64,000 nt of DNA from IMG/VR virus record IMGVR_UViG_3300047509_000156, positions 1 through 64,000 of that record, one strand, 5' to 3'. Shown piece after piece: positions 32,231-41,247 of this stretch (the stretch's first letter is position 1; each line of letters starts with the position of its first letter). Under the pieces are notes generated by a model that was not told the origin of the DNA, ran no database searches, and saw nothing but the letters and a program-made list of their open reading frames with translations. Source of the stretch: a virus. The position numbers were made by a program, and so were the translations under genes.

Positions 32231-32303
32231 CTTGATGATTCCTCATAGAATAAACGGGCCGGCGACGTGTTGATGCACGCCAACCGGCTCTAGCCAAAGA
32301 AGA

Positions 32304-32320
32304 TCCTTCTCAAGAAAGGA
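32304..32320 (+). promoter_or_regulatory. Hairpin masking the HNH ribosome site
   Basis: TCCTT (32304-32308) pairs with AAGGA (32316-32320) around a 7-base loop; the AAGGA is the ribosome site seven bases before the ATG at 32328. The HNH gene at 56367 has the same stem length, loop length and spacing. A larger stem (GCCGG/CCGGC) lies upstream. Suggests translational repression. Confidence 0.5.
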
Positions 32321-32327
32321 CCCGTCA

Positions 32328-33089
32328 ATGGATACCCCTCAGTTTCCGGAAAACAACTGGAGAATTCAAGACCTGCGAGGCCACGAGCCGTTCGGCAGAC
32401 TCACCGTCATCGCCTTTGCTGGCTTCAGGGGCAAGAGAAACTACTGTATGTGGCTTTGCCGGTGCGAGTGCGGCAACGAAACCGTCTGCATCGGCAGTAA
32501 TCTTCTTTCCGGTCATGCACAAAGTTGCGGGTGTCTGTGCAGGGAGAAGATAGTCGCCGCCGTCAGAACGCACGGATACACCAGTATCAAAGGCAAGTCG
32601 CGTCGCTACATCAATTGGCAATCCATGCTCGGCAGGTGTTGTAACGAGAAAAACAGGAACTACCCCGGATACGGCGGCAGGGGAATAACCGTTTGCGAGC
32701 GCTGGCGCAATTCGTTCCCAGATTTTCTTCATGATCTTGGCGATCCTCCATCTCCAAAGCATACCGTTGATCGCATCGACAACGACGGCGGTTACTGGTG
32801 CGGCAAGGCTGAGTGTCCAGAGTGCGGACCACTCAAGAGGATTCCCAACTGTCGCTGGGCCACAAAGAAGGAGCAGAGTCTCAACAGGAGAAACAATCGT
32901 CGCCTCACCTACGATGGTTTGACACTAACGGTTTCTGAGTGGGCGGAAAGGACGGGTATTTCAAGGATAACTCTCGCTGGCCGTCTGAAACGCGGATGGT
33001 CTATTGAGAAGACTCTGACGCAACCGGTAACTCGATCTCGTCCTCACAATACCGCCACGGATCGTCAGGTAACCGATCCCCACGGCTAA
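32328..33089 (+). CDS. HNH homing endonuclease, rightward island
   Basis: 253 residues. Zinc module WLCRCECGNET...SCGCLCRE at the front, then the conserved homing-type core YPGYGGRGITVCERW, VDRIDNDGGYW and NCRWATKKEQSLNRRNN, and a C-terminal NUMOD1-like helix-turn-helix (LTVSEWAERTGIS). Transcribed against all neighbours, as expected of a mobile gene. Its last codons overlap the TnpB element: with the element removed, the protein would end ...DRQVTSCPTDS. Related to the gene at 56367. Confidence 0.88.
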   Translation: MDTPQFPENNWRIQDLRGHEPFGRLTVIAFAGFRGKRNYCMWLCRCECGNETVCIGSNLLSGHAQSCGCLCREKIVAAVRTHGYTSIKGKSRRYINWQSMLGRCCNEKNRNYPGYGGRGITVCERWRNSFPDFLHDLGDPPSPKHTVDRIDNDGGYWCGKAECPECGPLKRIPNCRWATKKEQSLNRRNNRRLTYDGLTLTVSEWAERTGISRITLAGRLKRGWSIEKTLTQPVTRSRPHNTATDRQVTDPHG

Positions 33090-34317
33090 AGCCGGGGGCT
33101 TTCCGGCTGACTACGCACTAATGGTATGCGCCGTAGTCGCCAGTTCTATGGCCAGGTTACAAGTGGCCAGAGCACTCAGATTGAGTGCGGCGTTCCAATC
33201 GGCGTTGCAGGAGAAACCGCAGTGCAGACAGACAAACTGAGCCTGACTCTTGCGGTTGGCCTTCTCGCAGTGTTGGCAAGCGCTGCAAGTGCGGCTGGTG
33301 TTCCGTGGATCGACAGCCATGACGGGCACACCTTCCCTCAACGCCTTGTAGTCGATGAAGCTGCGAAGCTGGTGGAACGCCCAGCCCGACAGCCTGTTGC
33401 GTGCATCACCGCCCCTGGCTCTGATCCGTTCGCGTATACCCTTGAGTTCTTCAAGAGCAATCCCGCGCCCGGTGCGTTTGGCGGATTCGACGATGCGCCG
33501 ACTGATGACGTGGTTTTCATGCCGGCGGAACCTGGCTTCCTTGCTGGCGATCCGCTTCAGCTTCTTCTTCGCCCCCTTCGTGTTCCGGCGCTGAAGGCGT
33601 TCGCGCTGGAGGTTGTGCTTGCGGCGAACCTTCTCCACCGGCTTGCCGGAGTAGGCGTTGCCGTCGCTGTCCGTGGCGATCTGCGCTATTCCCAGATCGA
33701 CGCCAAGGAACTCGGTTGCCTTGATCGGCTCGGGCGCTTCGTCGATCAACTGGACGTGGAGGAAGTAACCGCCATCGCGCCGCTTGACGAGAGTTGCCGA
33801 AGTCGGCTTGCGGCCCTTGAGTGCTGCCTTCTGCCGTTCGCCGAGTTCCGTGGCGATGCGAGCGCGGCCCGAGAGCATGGTCAGGCCGAACGTCCAGTTC
33901 CATTCGTGGAAGGAGAAAATACGAGCATCGTAGTCGATGCTGGTGGGCGCGAAGCCCGAGTGCATCTTCTCCGGCACCTTGAGTGCGTTGCAAGCCCTGG
34001 CAATGGCCCTGATCGCCAGGTTGGCGGACAGTCCGAAGTTCGCCCTGATGGCATGGTAGGCTTCCTTCTGCACCGTCACCTTGTTCGTGGAGTTGATGCG
34101 CCTGGCCGTGTCGGCGGCATACTCGCACCCCTGAGCGAACGCCTGCAAGGTGGCGTCGATGTCGGAAGCCTGCTCTTGCGTCGGGATCAGCTTGCAGACG
34201 ATGGTGCGGATGGTTTCCATAAGGGACATTCTATCACAGGAAGTATTCACAGTGCAAGGTCGGCAGGCGACCGTTCTACCCCATGCCTGAAGGCAGGGGC
34301 TTCCAGGATCGTCAGGT
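33059..34317. mobile_element. tnpB-only IS200/IS605-type element
   Basis: The tnpB gene is flanked by terminal hairpins typical of this group: CCCCACGGCTAAAGCCGGGG (33078-33097) at its 3' side and CCCCATGCCTGAAGGCAGGGG-type (34279-34299) at its 5' side. No tnpA is present. A 12-base direct repeat GGATCGTCAGGT borders it (33059-33070, 34306-34317). Removing one copy with the insert restores both the rightward HNH frame and a leftward zinc-ribbon gene. Confidence 0.75.
33111..34220 (-). CDS. tnpB: TnpB RNA-guided nuclease
   Basis: 369 residues from the ATG at 34220 (an ATG at 34229 is also possible); the longer frame is a fusion with the interrupted host gene. TnpB features: RuvC-I FLGVDLGIAQIA, RuvC-II GIALEELKGIRER, zinc finger CSACQHC...CLHCGFSCNADWN with the RuvC-III Asp. 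TnpB is a DNA nuclease guided by an omegaRNA made from the element's end beyond its own 3' end. All catalytic acids are visible, so it should be active. Omega RNA would run past 33111 into the flanking phage sequence. Confidence 0.9.
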   Translation of the reverse strand: METIRTIVCKLIPTQEQASDIDATLQAFAQGCEYAADTARRINSTNKVTVQKEAYHAIRANFGLSANLAIRAIARACNALKVPEKMHSGFAPTSIDYDARIFSFHEWNWTFGLTMLSGRARIATELGERQKAALKGRKPTSATLVKRRDGGYFLHVQLIDEAPEPIKATEFLGVDLGIAQIATDSDGNAYSGKPVEKVRRKHNLQRERLQRRNTKGAKKKLKRIASKEARFRRHENHVISRRIVESAKRTGRGIALEELKGIRERIRARGGDARNRLSGWAFHQLRSFIDYKALREGVPVMAVDPRNTSRTCSACQHCEKANRKSQAQFVCLHCGFSCNADWNAALNLSALATCNLAIELATTAHTISA

Positions 34318-34511
34318 GACTTCCTGCCCCACTGACAGTTGACGTGTCCCTGTATCTTGAGGATCTCTTCTTCGGTGATGATCCAATGTTTCTCGCAAGA
34401 CCAGCACTTGACGGCATCGATATCCGGCTTTGAGCAGTCCTCAACGTCGCCGTCGTTGATCCAGTTCGCCTTGCCGCAGTGTGGGCAGGGGAGTCGATGC
34501 CAGGTGTCCAT
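34306..34511 (-). pseudogene. Zinc-ribbon gene truncated by the TnpB element
   Basis: N-terminal fragment starting MDTWHRLPCPHCGKANWIND, with paired Cys (CPHC and CWSC), cut at the element boundary. Joined to sequence beyond the other end, it continues ...PDDPWRYCEDEIELPVA and stops at a TAG, giving a protein of about 88 residues that overlaps the HNH gene on the other strand. It currently reads through into tnpB as one long frame. Confidence 0.6.
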
Positions 34512-34644
34512 GTTGATTCCTCCTCTCCTTGTTCCTGCTGGCGAGTATCCTCCTCGCCTTGTTCAGGTAATAGAGAACTCCTATCCAGTAGATGATCTGC
34601 GCAAAGATCATGATGGCGTTAAGCGCGACAGCGATCTTTAACAA
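34441..34644 (-). CDS. Small membrane protein (67 aa)
   Basis: One transmembrane segment at about residues 4-27 (IAVALNAIMIFAQIIYWIGVL) and a basic tail. The last third overlaps the truncated zinc-ribbon gene by about 70 bases. Just downstream of the methyltransferase gene. Function unknown. Confidence 0.5.
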   Translation of the reverse strand: MLKIAVALNAIMIFAQIIYWIGVLYYLNKARRILASRNKERRNQHGHLASTPLPTLRQGELDQRRRR

Positions 34645-34658
34645 GTCGTAGTTTATTC

Positions 34659-35213
34659 TCAGTCTCTTCTGGTTAGCGTAACCTCTAGGTCATCTACCAC
34701 ATTCAGGTAGTGCCGGACACCCTGTAACTTCGTCACATCGTCAGGGAAGTCTACCTCTGGATTGTAGATGTGCCTGTAGGTGTAGTCGAAGTTGCACTTG
34801 ATCGGGTAGTGCCCCAACTTGTTCTCTTGCCGCCACTGCCGGGAGAAGTAGAGGTAGGACTGCTCCACGATGGGCGGGAAGAGATGTGTAGGATCACTAA
34901 CGGCACGCCAACTTGACCAGTAGGGCGTGATGATAACAGCCTTGCCGCCGGGGGCGAGGATTCGCCATAGTTCGTCGAAGAAGGCCATTCTTTCCGTGCC
35001 GTTCAGATGTTCAACGAAGTGGGCACACCGAACAGGCTCGACAGGTTCACCAATAAAATCCAGCCAGGGCCAGGGAGTGATGCGTAGATCCCACACCACA
35101 TCAGCGTCCGTGTCTCGCGATATATCAACGCCGACATGACCAGGCGCTTTCCGCCGGCCGCAAGCCAGATCAAGTTTAATGCCCACGGGTGGAGGACCTA
35201 GATTAATGCCCAT
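34659..35213 (-). CDS. SAM-dependent methyltransferase (184 aa)
   Basis: ATG at 35213 overlaps the upstream gene's end; an extended frame upstream is not coding. Motif I LDLACGRRKAPG (14-25), then HVGVDIS and a ELWRILAPGGKAVIITP motif of the Methyltransf_11 type. Likely methylates a small molecule, glycan or protein. The third methyltransferase in the tail-glycan region of the operon. Confidence 0.75.
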   Translation of the reverse strand: MGINLGPPPVGIKLDLACGRRKAPGHVGVDISRDTDADVVWDLRITPWPWLDFIGEPVEPVRCAHFVEHLNGTERMAFFDELWRILAPGGKAVIITPYWSSWRAVSDPTHLFPPIVEQSYLYFSRQWRQENKLGHYPIKCNFDYTYRHIYNPEVDFPDDVTKLQGVRHYLNVVDDLEVTLTRRD

Positions 35214-35673
35214 AAGTGGGGACCGGGTAAGGTGTCTCGCGGAGGAGCATTTGCAGGCCGACAGAGAGATTTTGGTCCTCGTAGAGCTGGAGCAGTTCCA
35301 CGTCGGAGAGGTAGCGGCCGTATTTCGACAACATCTCGTCTTCGAGTTTGCGGTTGAACTCTTCCTCGCTGCCCACCATGCCGGCAAAGCAAGCGGGGTC
35401 GCGATCGTAGCATTTACGGCAGATCAAGGCGATATGAACCGTCGTATCCTTGGGCACCTTGGAGAGCCACTTGCCGCAACTAACGCAGTAGGCTGGTATC
35501 GCCTCGACACGGACGCGGGTTCCGTCGGCGCATTCCCAAAGGCCTTGCTCCGAGCGGGCGTTTTTATCCGCGAGTCGGCTGTCAGGGAGAACGTTGAACT
35601 TGCTGGCGCCGCCCAAGAGGTGGGCCGTGAAATCGATGATGTGGGAGTTATCCGTCGTGATCTCGTTTTGCAT
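35203..35673 (-). CDS. Zinc-ribbon protein (156 aa)
   Basis: Central CVSCGKW...CRKCYDRDPAC zinc ribbon (about 63-95) and a Leu-rich C-terminal helix (LSDVELLQLYEDQNLSVGLQ). Coupled to the downstream methyltransferase by a 10-base overlap. Not assigned further. Confidence 0.6.
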   Translation of the reverse strand: MQNEITTDNSHIIDFTAHLLGGASKFNVLPDSRLADKNARSEQGLWECADGTRVRVEAIPAYCVSCGKWLSKVPKDTTVHIALICRKCYDRDPACFAGMVGSEEEFNRKLEDEMLSKYGRYLSDVELLQLYEDQNLSVGLQMLLRETPYPVPTYGH

Positions 35674-35697
35674 CTGTCACCTCCGCGAGACATTGTA

Positions 35698-36381
35698 TCA
35701 CCAACCGTCTAATGGATTCCACGTCAGCCCCGATTCATCCTCGACCGTTGCCGGCCCCTTGATGGCAATAGACAATCCCACCCAGGGCGAGGACAGGCTG
35801 TTGACGGCCGTCTGGGTATCCCCAGCACCACCGGCTGTCACGGTGAGATGCCGCCAGCCCACGTCGGCGTTGAGTAGGGCGCCGCTGCCCGTTACCTGTC
35901 CCAGATCCGTCTGGGGTGAGTCCACGCTGATAGTCCCGGCCACGACGCCCCAGCCGGCGATGATGAGGTACTGCCCGCCTGCACTCAGCCCCGTATTGCC
36001 GCCATCGTCGAGACGGGTGTTCGTGTTCGTGTCACCTGTCGATAGGACGACAATCGGCCCCGATGCCTGCCCCGTGACTCGACAGACATAGACGATGGAC
36101 TCCGATCCCAAACCGGCGCCGTTGAACGCCTGCGTCGCCCCTTCACCACTGGCAATCTTCGTGTAGATGGCCAGATCACCCACACCGCCGTGCCAGGACT
36201 GCCTGGGTAACTGGAGCGTCCAGCCGGCCGGCGTCGTCGGGTTGGCAACGACTCCATTGGAAAACTCCAGCGCCACCAACAAATTGCCATCCACTGTCCC
36301 TGATGGCGTAGTCGGAGTCATACCTGTGCCGGCGCCGCCGTTGTCGGCTGTGGAGAAACTGGCTAGCGTCGGGAAGGACAT
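35698..36381 (-). CDS. Beta-sandwich virion protein (227 aa)
   Basis: Thr/Ala/Gly-rich strands with TPAGWTLQLPRQSWHGG, SIVYVCRVTGQASGP and a WVGLSIAIKGP end, a layout shared with the gene at 20282. This family of beta domains is frequent at phage tail tips and fibres. Downstream of two large tail proteins. Confidence 0.65.
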   Translation of the reverse strand: MSFPTLASFSTADNGGAGTGMTPTTPSGTVDGNLLVALEFSNGVVANPTTPAGWTLQLPRQSWHGGVGDLAIYTKIASGEGATQAFNGAGLGSESIVYVCRVTGQASGPIVVLSTGDTNTNTRLDDGGNTGLSAGGQYLIIAGWGVVAGTISVDSPQTDLGQVTGSGALLNADVGWRHLTVTAGGAGDTQTAVNSLSSPWVGLSIAIKGPATVEDESGLTWNPLDGW

Positions 36382-36394
36382 CAGGGGTCCTTTC

Positions 36395-37942
36395 TCAGGG
36401 ATAGGGGGCGAATCCTACCAGAACGCCCTTGATGTAGGTGGCGATAAAAAATCCATTCAGTCCTTGAAAGACCTGGGCGCCCGTAAAGCCAGGAATAATG
36501 CTGCCGTTATTGATAAAGCCAGCAGAGCAGATGCCGAAGTTAAAGCCTCCAGTCAGCGGGTTGGCACTAATATCGCCACAGGTGACGCTCGGTACCGTGT
36601 TAAAAAAGGAAGTGGTGATGTAGACGCCGTTGGGCGGGTTTTGGATGTCGGCCAGGATGATCCGGTAGCCGCCCAAAAGCGCCTGGTTGGTCGGGTTAGG
36701 AAACGGCCCCACATCCAGAAAGGGAGAGCCAGGAAGCGTTGGACTGCCGAAGTTTGGCTGGCGTATCTGGAAATGCTGGTAGTTGAGCGAATCGACATAG
36801 TAGCGTAGCCCACCAAGAATGGTTGAACTGTTGGGATCGGGGGCGAGCGGCGTCGCCACGTCTACCAGTTCGATAGTAAGTTCCGGCCCCGTCACCTGAT
36901 TGGGCAAGCTCACGCCATACCAGCTTCCACCTACCTCCTGACTCCAGAAAGATCCGGAAACTCGTACTCCGTAATAGCCCTGGGCGGCGTCTGTTCCTGT
37001 AACAAACAGGAGTGTGCCAAGGATATTCTTGTCGCCGTTGAGAGTTTGCGGGCCGACAGTGATGATGCCGTTGTGGGTCGGATCGGCGAGAACCATATCC
37101 ACCGTAACTTCGACGGCCGTGTCCGGCGTGTAGATGTTCTTGTCCTTGCCGATGTCGAAGTACGTCAGGAATGGAGCACTCCACGAGTTTAAAAAGCCGA
37201 TCGCCGTCTGCATAAGAACGGTCGTGCCAGGAGTCGTTGAGAGGGGTAAACCGACGAGATACTCAATACTGTTAAATCCCTGTAACGTCTTGTTGAATTG
37301 CAACTCGCTGGGAGCAGGATAGGTAGGGTCTTTCAGAAGAATTGGCGTGCCGCCAAAGATCGGATAGTTGAGTCCATCGACATCGTTGTCGTCGAGACTT
37401 GTGATGCCTGTATCTTTGAACAGCCAGGTAGCGGGTTGCTGGTACATTGGATCGGGGATGTAGAGTGTCGCTTCCTGTTCGTATCCAGGAGTCAGGTACT
37501 GATAAGAACCAATCCTGACGCTCAGTTTTCCCGTTACTTCGTAGCAAATGCCGTAGCAGCCGCCGTCGAACGTCTGCTGGATAAACGGCTGACTCGGCGT
37601 GGACTGGTTGTAAGGCACATTAGTCGTCGTCATGACGAACTCCTGCGCCATGACCAGATTGCGCGGGTCGCTCACCCGGTAATCGACGATCTGCTGAAAG
37701 TAGTAAAGAGGCGTAACCAGACTGAGGCCGTTGTAGACGGCCACCTGTTGGCCGACGATCTTTACCCACATGGGCTTTTGTGCCACCTGGCGCGCCGATC
37801 TTGGCGGACTCACGTCTCCAGCGTCGCCGCCAAACTGATCCACGTCCCTCTGAACGCGGTCATCCAGACGCGCCAACTCGCTGAGGCGGATCGGCTGCCG
37901 AGAGTCCATCTTCCAGTCGGGGTGGTTCTTTGGATTGTCCAT
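36395..37942 (-). CDS. Probable tail structural protein (515 aa)
   Basis: Beta-rich, Tyr/Pro/Asn-rich protein with no recognised domain. It is third in the series tape measure, 405-aa protein, 515-aa protein, so a distal-tail or tail-fibre role is likely by position. An N-terminal acidic/basic linker (RLDDRVQRDVDQFGG) precedes the folded part. Start follows the previous stop by two bases. Confidence 0.6.
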   Translation of the reverse strand: MDNPKNHPDWKMDSRQPIRLSELARLDDRVQRDVDQFGGDAGDVSPPRSARQVAQKPMWVKIVGQQVAVYNGLSLVTPLYYFQQIVDYRVSDPRNLVMAQEFVMTTTNVPYNQSTPSQPFIQQTFDGGCYGICYEVTGKLSVRIGSYQYLTPGYEQEATLYIPDPMYQQPATWLFKDTGITSLDDNDVDGLNYPIFGGTPILLKDPTYPAPSELQFNKTLQGFNSIEYLVGLPLSTTPGTTVLMQTAIGFLNSWSAPFLTYFDIGKDKNIYTPDTAVEVTVDMVLADPTHNGIITVGPQTLNGDKNILGTLLFVTGTDAAQGYYGVRVSGSFWSQEVGGSWYGVSLPNQVTGPELTIELVDVATPLAPDPNSSTILGGLRYYVDSLNYQHFQIRQPNFGSPTLPGSPFLDVGPFPNPTNQALLGGYRIILADIQNPPNGVYITTSFFNTVPSVTCGDISANPLTGGFNFGICSAGFINNGSIIPGFTGAQVFQGLNGFFIATYIKGVLVGFAPYP

Positions 37943-37944
37943 GT

Positions 37945-39162
37945 TTAGCTGAGGATAAAGTCGGGTGCAAAAAGATAGGCCGGGTTTCTAGCCTGAAAGA
38001 ATTCGGTGCCGTTAAATGTCGCCGTCTTGTAGGGAACAATTCCAAAGGGATCGTTTTGTATCGGCGTTGTCGTGCCGCTCGACGAGAAGGGCCACCAGTA
38101 GAACTGACCGTTGTACACCCTGGGAACGGCATTGTGACCGGCAGCCACGCTGGTTCCCGCTGGTACCGTGGCGTCCCAGCCGGCGAGAGTCCAGTTGGGC
38201 TGGAAAAGGAAGTTGTGCGCCACGTTCATGACACGATAACCCAAAGGTGAATAGCCTGGCTCAAACTCGGAGGTAAGATATTTGAGCGTCCCCGGAGGGT
38301 AGCGATCGAAACTGAACTGGTTTACCGTGTTGGCGAGTATGGCAATCGTGTTAAAGGGAATGGCGGAATAGGGAACGTTCATCCACACGTAACGAATATA
38401 GGCACGGAATACTGGGACGATTAATCCAGAAGGTACGAAGGGAGGTTCCAGCGTTGCCGGGTCGCTGGTCAGTCTGTTGTATCGTGGCGGTCCCTGGGGA
38501 ATCTCAACCGTCGTTGGCGCCGGCTTGATGTACTTGGCAATGTAACGGCTGCTTTCCCAGCCGTAGTAGCCCAGAATAAATCCCTCGTGCGGGTTAGCGT
38601 TGTCGAAACTTCCGTAGGCCGGTGGAACGCTGCCCATCAGCGTGGTGGCAAAAGCGTCGTTGTAGATGTAATAGGGTAAGGCGTTGTACTCGACCGTGAA
38701 GCGAACCGCGTCGTAGACCGGAGTTGGACCCCACGTCACAGGAATCGTGGACAGTCCAGTTGGTTCCGCCGCACCCTTACCCATCGGTTCGGCTCTGGGG
38801 ATCGACGTGGCCCACAGAAACGGTACGCCGTTGGGGCTGAAAGGAAGAACGGGCGGATTCGTGTCCGGATCGGGCACGGGAGGATAATAAGCTGGTACGG
38901 CTCGCGAGAGATACTTGGTCGGCCTACCAAGGACGCTGTTGCCGTTCTGGACGTTGGCAAAGCCAAGAAGCGCCTTGGCGGCGGCGTGCCGGCCGCCGTC
39001 GTCGGTGTTGGTGTATTTCGGGTTGGGCGGCGGCGTCTTGTAGGCCAGGCGGGTTTTGAGGGTGCGGATAAATCTGCCGGAGTCGGAGGCATACTGGCTC
39101 TCGGGCGACTTGTGGCCACCAGCCTCGCATTCTTCCTGGAATTCCACACCGTTGATGTTCAT
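37945..39162 (-). CDS. Probable distal tail protein (405 aa)
   Basis: Immediately after the tape measure gene, the usual place for distal tail or minor tail proteins. Sequence is Pro/Tyr/Thr-rich with many short strands (PPVPDPDTNPPVLPFSPNG). No characteristic motif seen; the assignment rests on gene order. Confidence 0.6.
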   Translation of the reverse strand: MNINGVEFQEECEAGGHKSPESQYASDSGRFIRTLKTRLAYKTPPPNPKYTNTDDGGRHAAAKALLGFANVQNGNSVLGRPTKYLSRAVPAYYPPVPDPDTNPPVLPFSPNGVPFLWATSIPRAEPMGKGAAEPTGLSTIPVTWGPTPVYDAVRFTVEYNALPYYIYNDAFATTLMGSVPPAYGSFDNANPHEGFILGYYGWESSRYIAKYIKPAPTTVEIPQGPPRYNRLTSDPATLEPPFVPSGLIVPVFRAYIRYVWMNVPYSAIPFNTIAILANTVNQFSFDRYPPGTLKYLTSEFEPGYSPLGYRVMNVAHNFLFQPNWTLAGWDATVPAGTSVAAGHNAVPRVYNGQFYWWPFSSSGTTTPIQNDPFGIVPYKTATFNGTEFFQARNPAYLFAPDFILS

Positions 39163-39165
39163 AAC

Positions 39166-41244
39166 TCACCGAAAGGCTGGGAAGATGTTCTGTGTGTTTC
39201 GGTCGATATTTTCCAGGCTGCCGCCGAGAGCCTTGAGATTTTGCATCTGAAGCTGAAAGAGTCGATTCTCGACGCTGCCGGCACCCATATTGATGGAGCG
39301 GTCCACGAGTCTCTGGTAGGACTCCTCCGCACCCATCATGCCGCCTTTCGGCAAACCCTGCATGGAAAAAAGATCGGTTTTTTCACCCATTATTCTAAGT
39401 CCAAGGTTCGTTGCCGCACGGCGTAAAGCCAGAGAGCCTGTGCTCTCGGCAAGTTTAGCCTTGAATATCTCCCATGCTCCAGCGGCACGGCCGGCTTCCT
39501 GCGGCGATGCGGCAGCGACGATGGAGTCAAACATATGCTTAACGGCGGACATCGCCTCGGCGCCTCCAGCAGCGGCCATGCCGGCATCCTTGCTGGCAAT
39601 ACCACCAGCAAGCCGTCCTGCTCCGCCAGCCAAACGGCCTAAATCGCCGCCGGCACGGCTAACAGCCTCGGCGCCACGCATAAAGGTAGCGGCGGCGCGA
39701 CCGTACTTGTCGTCCATCTGCTGGCGGGCGATCTCCTTCTGGAGGTTAATGAGTTCTTTCTGGTCCTGGGCATCCTGTTGGCGTTGTTCCTTTCCTGCTG
39801 GAGACGACATGGCTGTCAGTTGGTTACGACGCTCCAGGATCTCCTTCTGAAGTTCGACGCCGTGCAGTTGACGCTGATGGAGATACTCCGCTTGCTCGTG
39901 CTGGCGGACTGTTGGGTCTTGCCGCATTGCCAGGTTCGCCCTGGCTTCTGCTATCTCCTGTCTCTGCTGGGAAGGACGAATAACTTCCTGTATCTTGCGC
40001 AGTTCCGCCTGTTCGTTCTGAAGCCTCTGCGCCATCGCCTTGCCTTCATCGCTCATACCGAATCGCAACTCTTGTTTCTGGGCACGAACTTCTTCGATGC
40101 GCGCCTGTGCTGCTCTTTCGGGAGCCTTGAGCATCTCACGACTTCTCGCGTCCCTGGCAATGCGCTCTGCTTCTGCGTCTTCCTTATCGGTAAACGGACG
40201 CAGTTCTGCCTTAATCTGTTCGGCGGCACGCATGGCATCGATACGCGCCAACGATTCGCCCACGGCGGCATCGCGAGCTACGGCGTTTGTCCTGAGCAGT
40301 TCAAGTTGCTTTTCAAGATTGTCTCGATCGTCCCGTGCCGCTCTGAGTCTCTTATCGGCGGCTTCCAGTGCCTTATCCTCTGTCAGTTGTTTTCCTTCCG
40401 GGGAGAACGTCTTGATCTCCCTTTCCTTCTCGGCAATACCCCTCTGGAGTTGCATGGTTCGCGACTCTTCCGCGAACCTCTGTCTCTCCTGTGCTTCTCC
40501 TGCTGGTTTGTTGAGCAGATCCAACCTCTTCTGGAGTTCGTCCGCGTCGCTCTTACGTCCTTCTTCAGCGATACGCTGCTGCTGTTCGTACAACTCGTCG
40601 GCGCGTGGTTTCCCTTGGCCTTGGAGGAAGGCACGACTTTCCTCCATACGATCAGCCTGGGCACGAGCGTCGCTGATGGCTTTATCCAGTGCTGCTGTAC
40701 GGTTTTCGTCGGTTAATGGTTTGCCGACGCCCGTCTCAAAGGATCGCTGTGCCTGCTTCTCCGCTGTCTCGGTGCGCGTCACCTGGAGTGACGCCCTGGC
40801 TTCCTCGATCCGCCGTGCCGTGTCAGCAGGCTGGCTGATTTGTGTTCTCTGCGCCGCTGAAGTGATCTGCTCCTGCATCGCCTGCCGTGTCTGTCTGGCA
40901 ATGGCAAGTTGGGCAATCGCAGCGGCGTTTTGCTCCGTCAGAGGATTGACGCCAGGCTGCAACTGGCCCATGCGGGCTTGCTCGACGCGCCGTGCCATCT
41001 GGAGAACAGACGACTGAGCGTGAATGGCATCCTGAAGGAACTGCTCAATGAGAGGTGGGACAAGCGGGTTGTTTAATCCGCCGCCTGGACCGCCAGGAAG
41101 GCTTTCGATCTGCGACTTTATCCTCTGCCGTGTCAGATCGATAGCGGCGTTCGATTGGATCGTCTGCGTCATCCCTTCCAGAGTGGCAATAAGCCTCTCC
41201 AGAAGGTGTGCCGGCCCCAATCCTTCCAGTGAGCGTTCCGCCAT
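39166..41244 (-). CDS. Tape measure protein
   Basis: 692 residues dominated by charged coiled coil (Gln/Arg/Glu/Ala-rich, about 60-520), then a Gly/Ala-rich hydrophobic region (GRLAGGAGRLAGG, about 545-590) and a C-terminal module. This organisation and the position immediately after the frameshifted chaperone genes identify the tape measure protein that sets tail length and is extruded during infection. By the usual ~1.5 angstrom per residue rule the tail would be about 100 nm. Confidence 0.85.
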   Translation of the reverse strand: MAERSLEGLGPAHLLERLIATLEGMTQTIQSNAAIDLTRQRIKSQIESLPGGPGGGLNNPLVPPLIEQFLQDAIHAQSSVLQMARRVEQARMGQLQPGVNPLTEQNAAAIAQLAIARQTRQAMQEQITSAAQRTQISQPADTARRIEEARASLQVTRTETAEKQAQRSFETGVGKPLTDENRTAALDKAISDARAQADRMEESRAFLQGQGKPRADELYEQQQRIAEEGRKSDADELQKRLDLLNKPAGEAQERQRFAEESRTMQLQRGIAEKEREIKTFSPEGKQLTEDKALEAADKRLRAARDDRDNLEKQLELLRTNAVARDAAVGESLARIDAMRAAEQIKAELRPFTDKEDAEAERIARDARSREMLKAPERAAQARIEEVRAQKQELRFGMSDEGKAMAQRLQNEQAELRKIQEVIRPSQQRQEIAEARANLAMRQDPTVRQHEQAEYLHQRQLHGVELQKEILERRNQLTAMSSPAGKEQRQQDAQDQKELINLQKEIARQQMDDKYGRAAATFMRGAEAVSRAGGDLGRLAGGAGRLAGGIASKDAGMAAAGGAEAMSAVKHMFDSIVAAASPQEAGRAAGAWEIFKAKLAESTGSLALRRAATNLGLRIMGEKTDLFSMQGLPKGGMMGAEESYQRLVDRSINMGAGSVENRLFQLQMQNLKALGGSLENIDRNTQNIFPAFR

Positions 41245-41247
41245 AGA

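Noticed and set aside
33126-34319. 397-residue rightward open frame
   Set aside because: Antisense to tnpB, whose catalytic motifs are all on the other strand.
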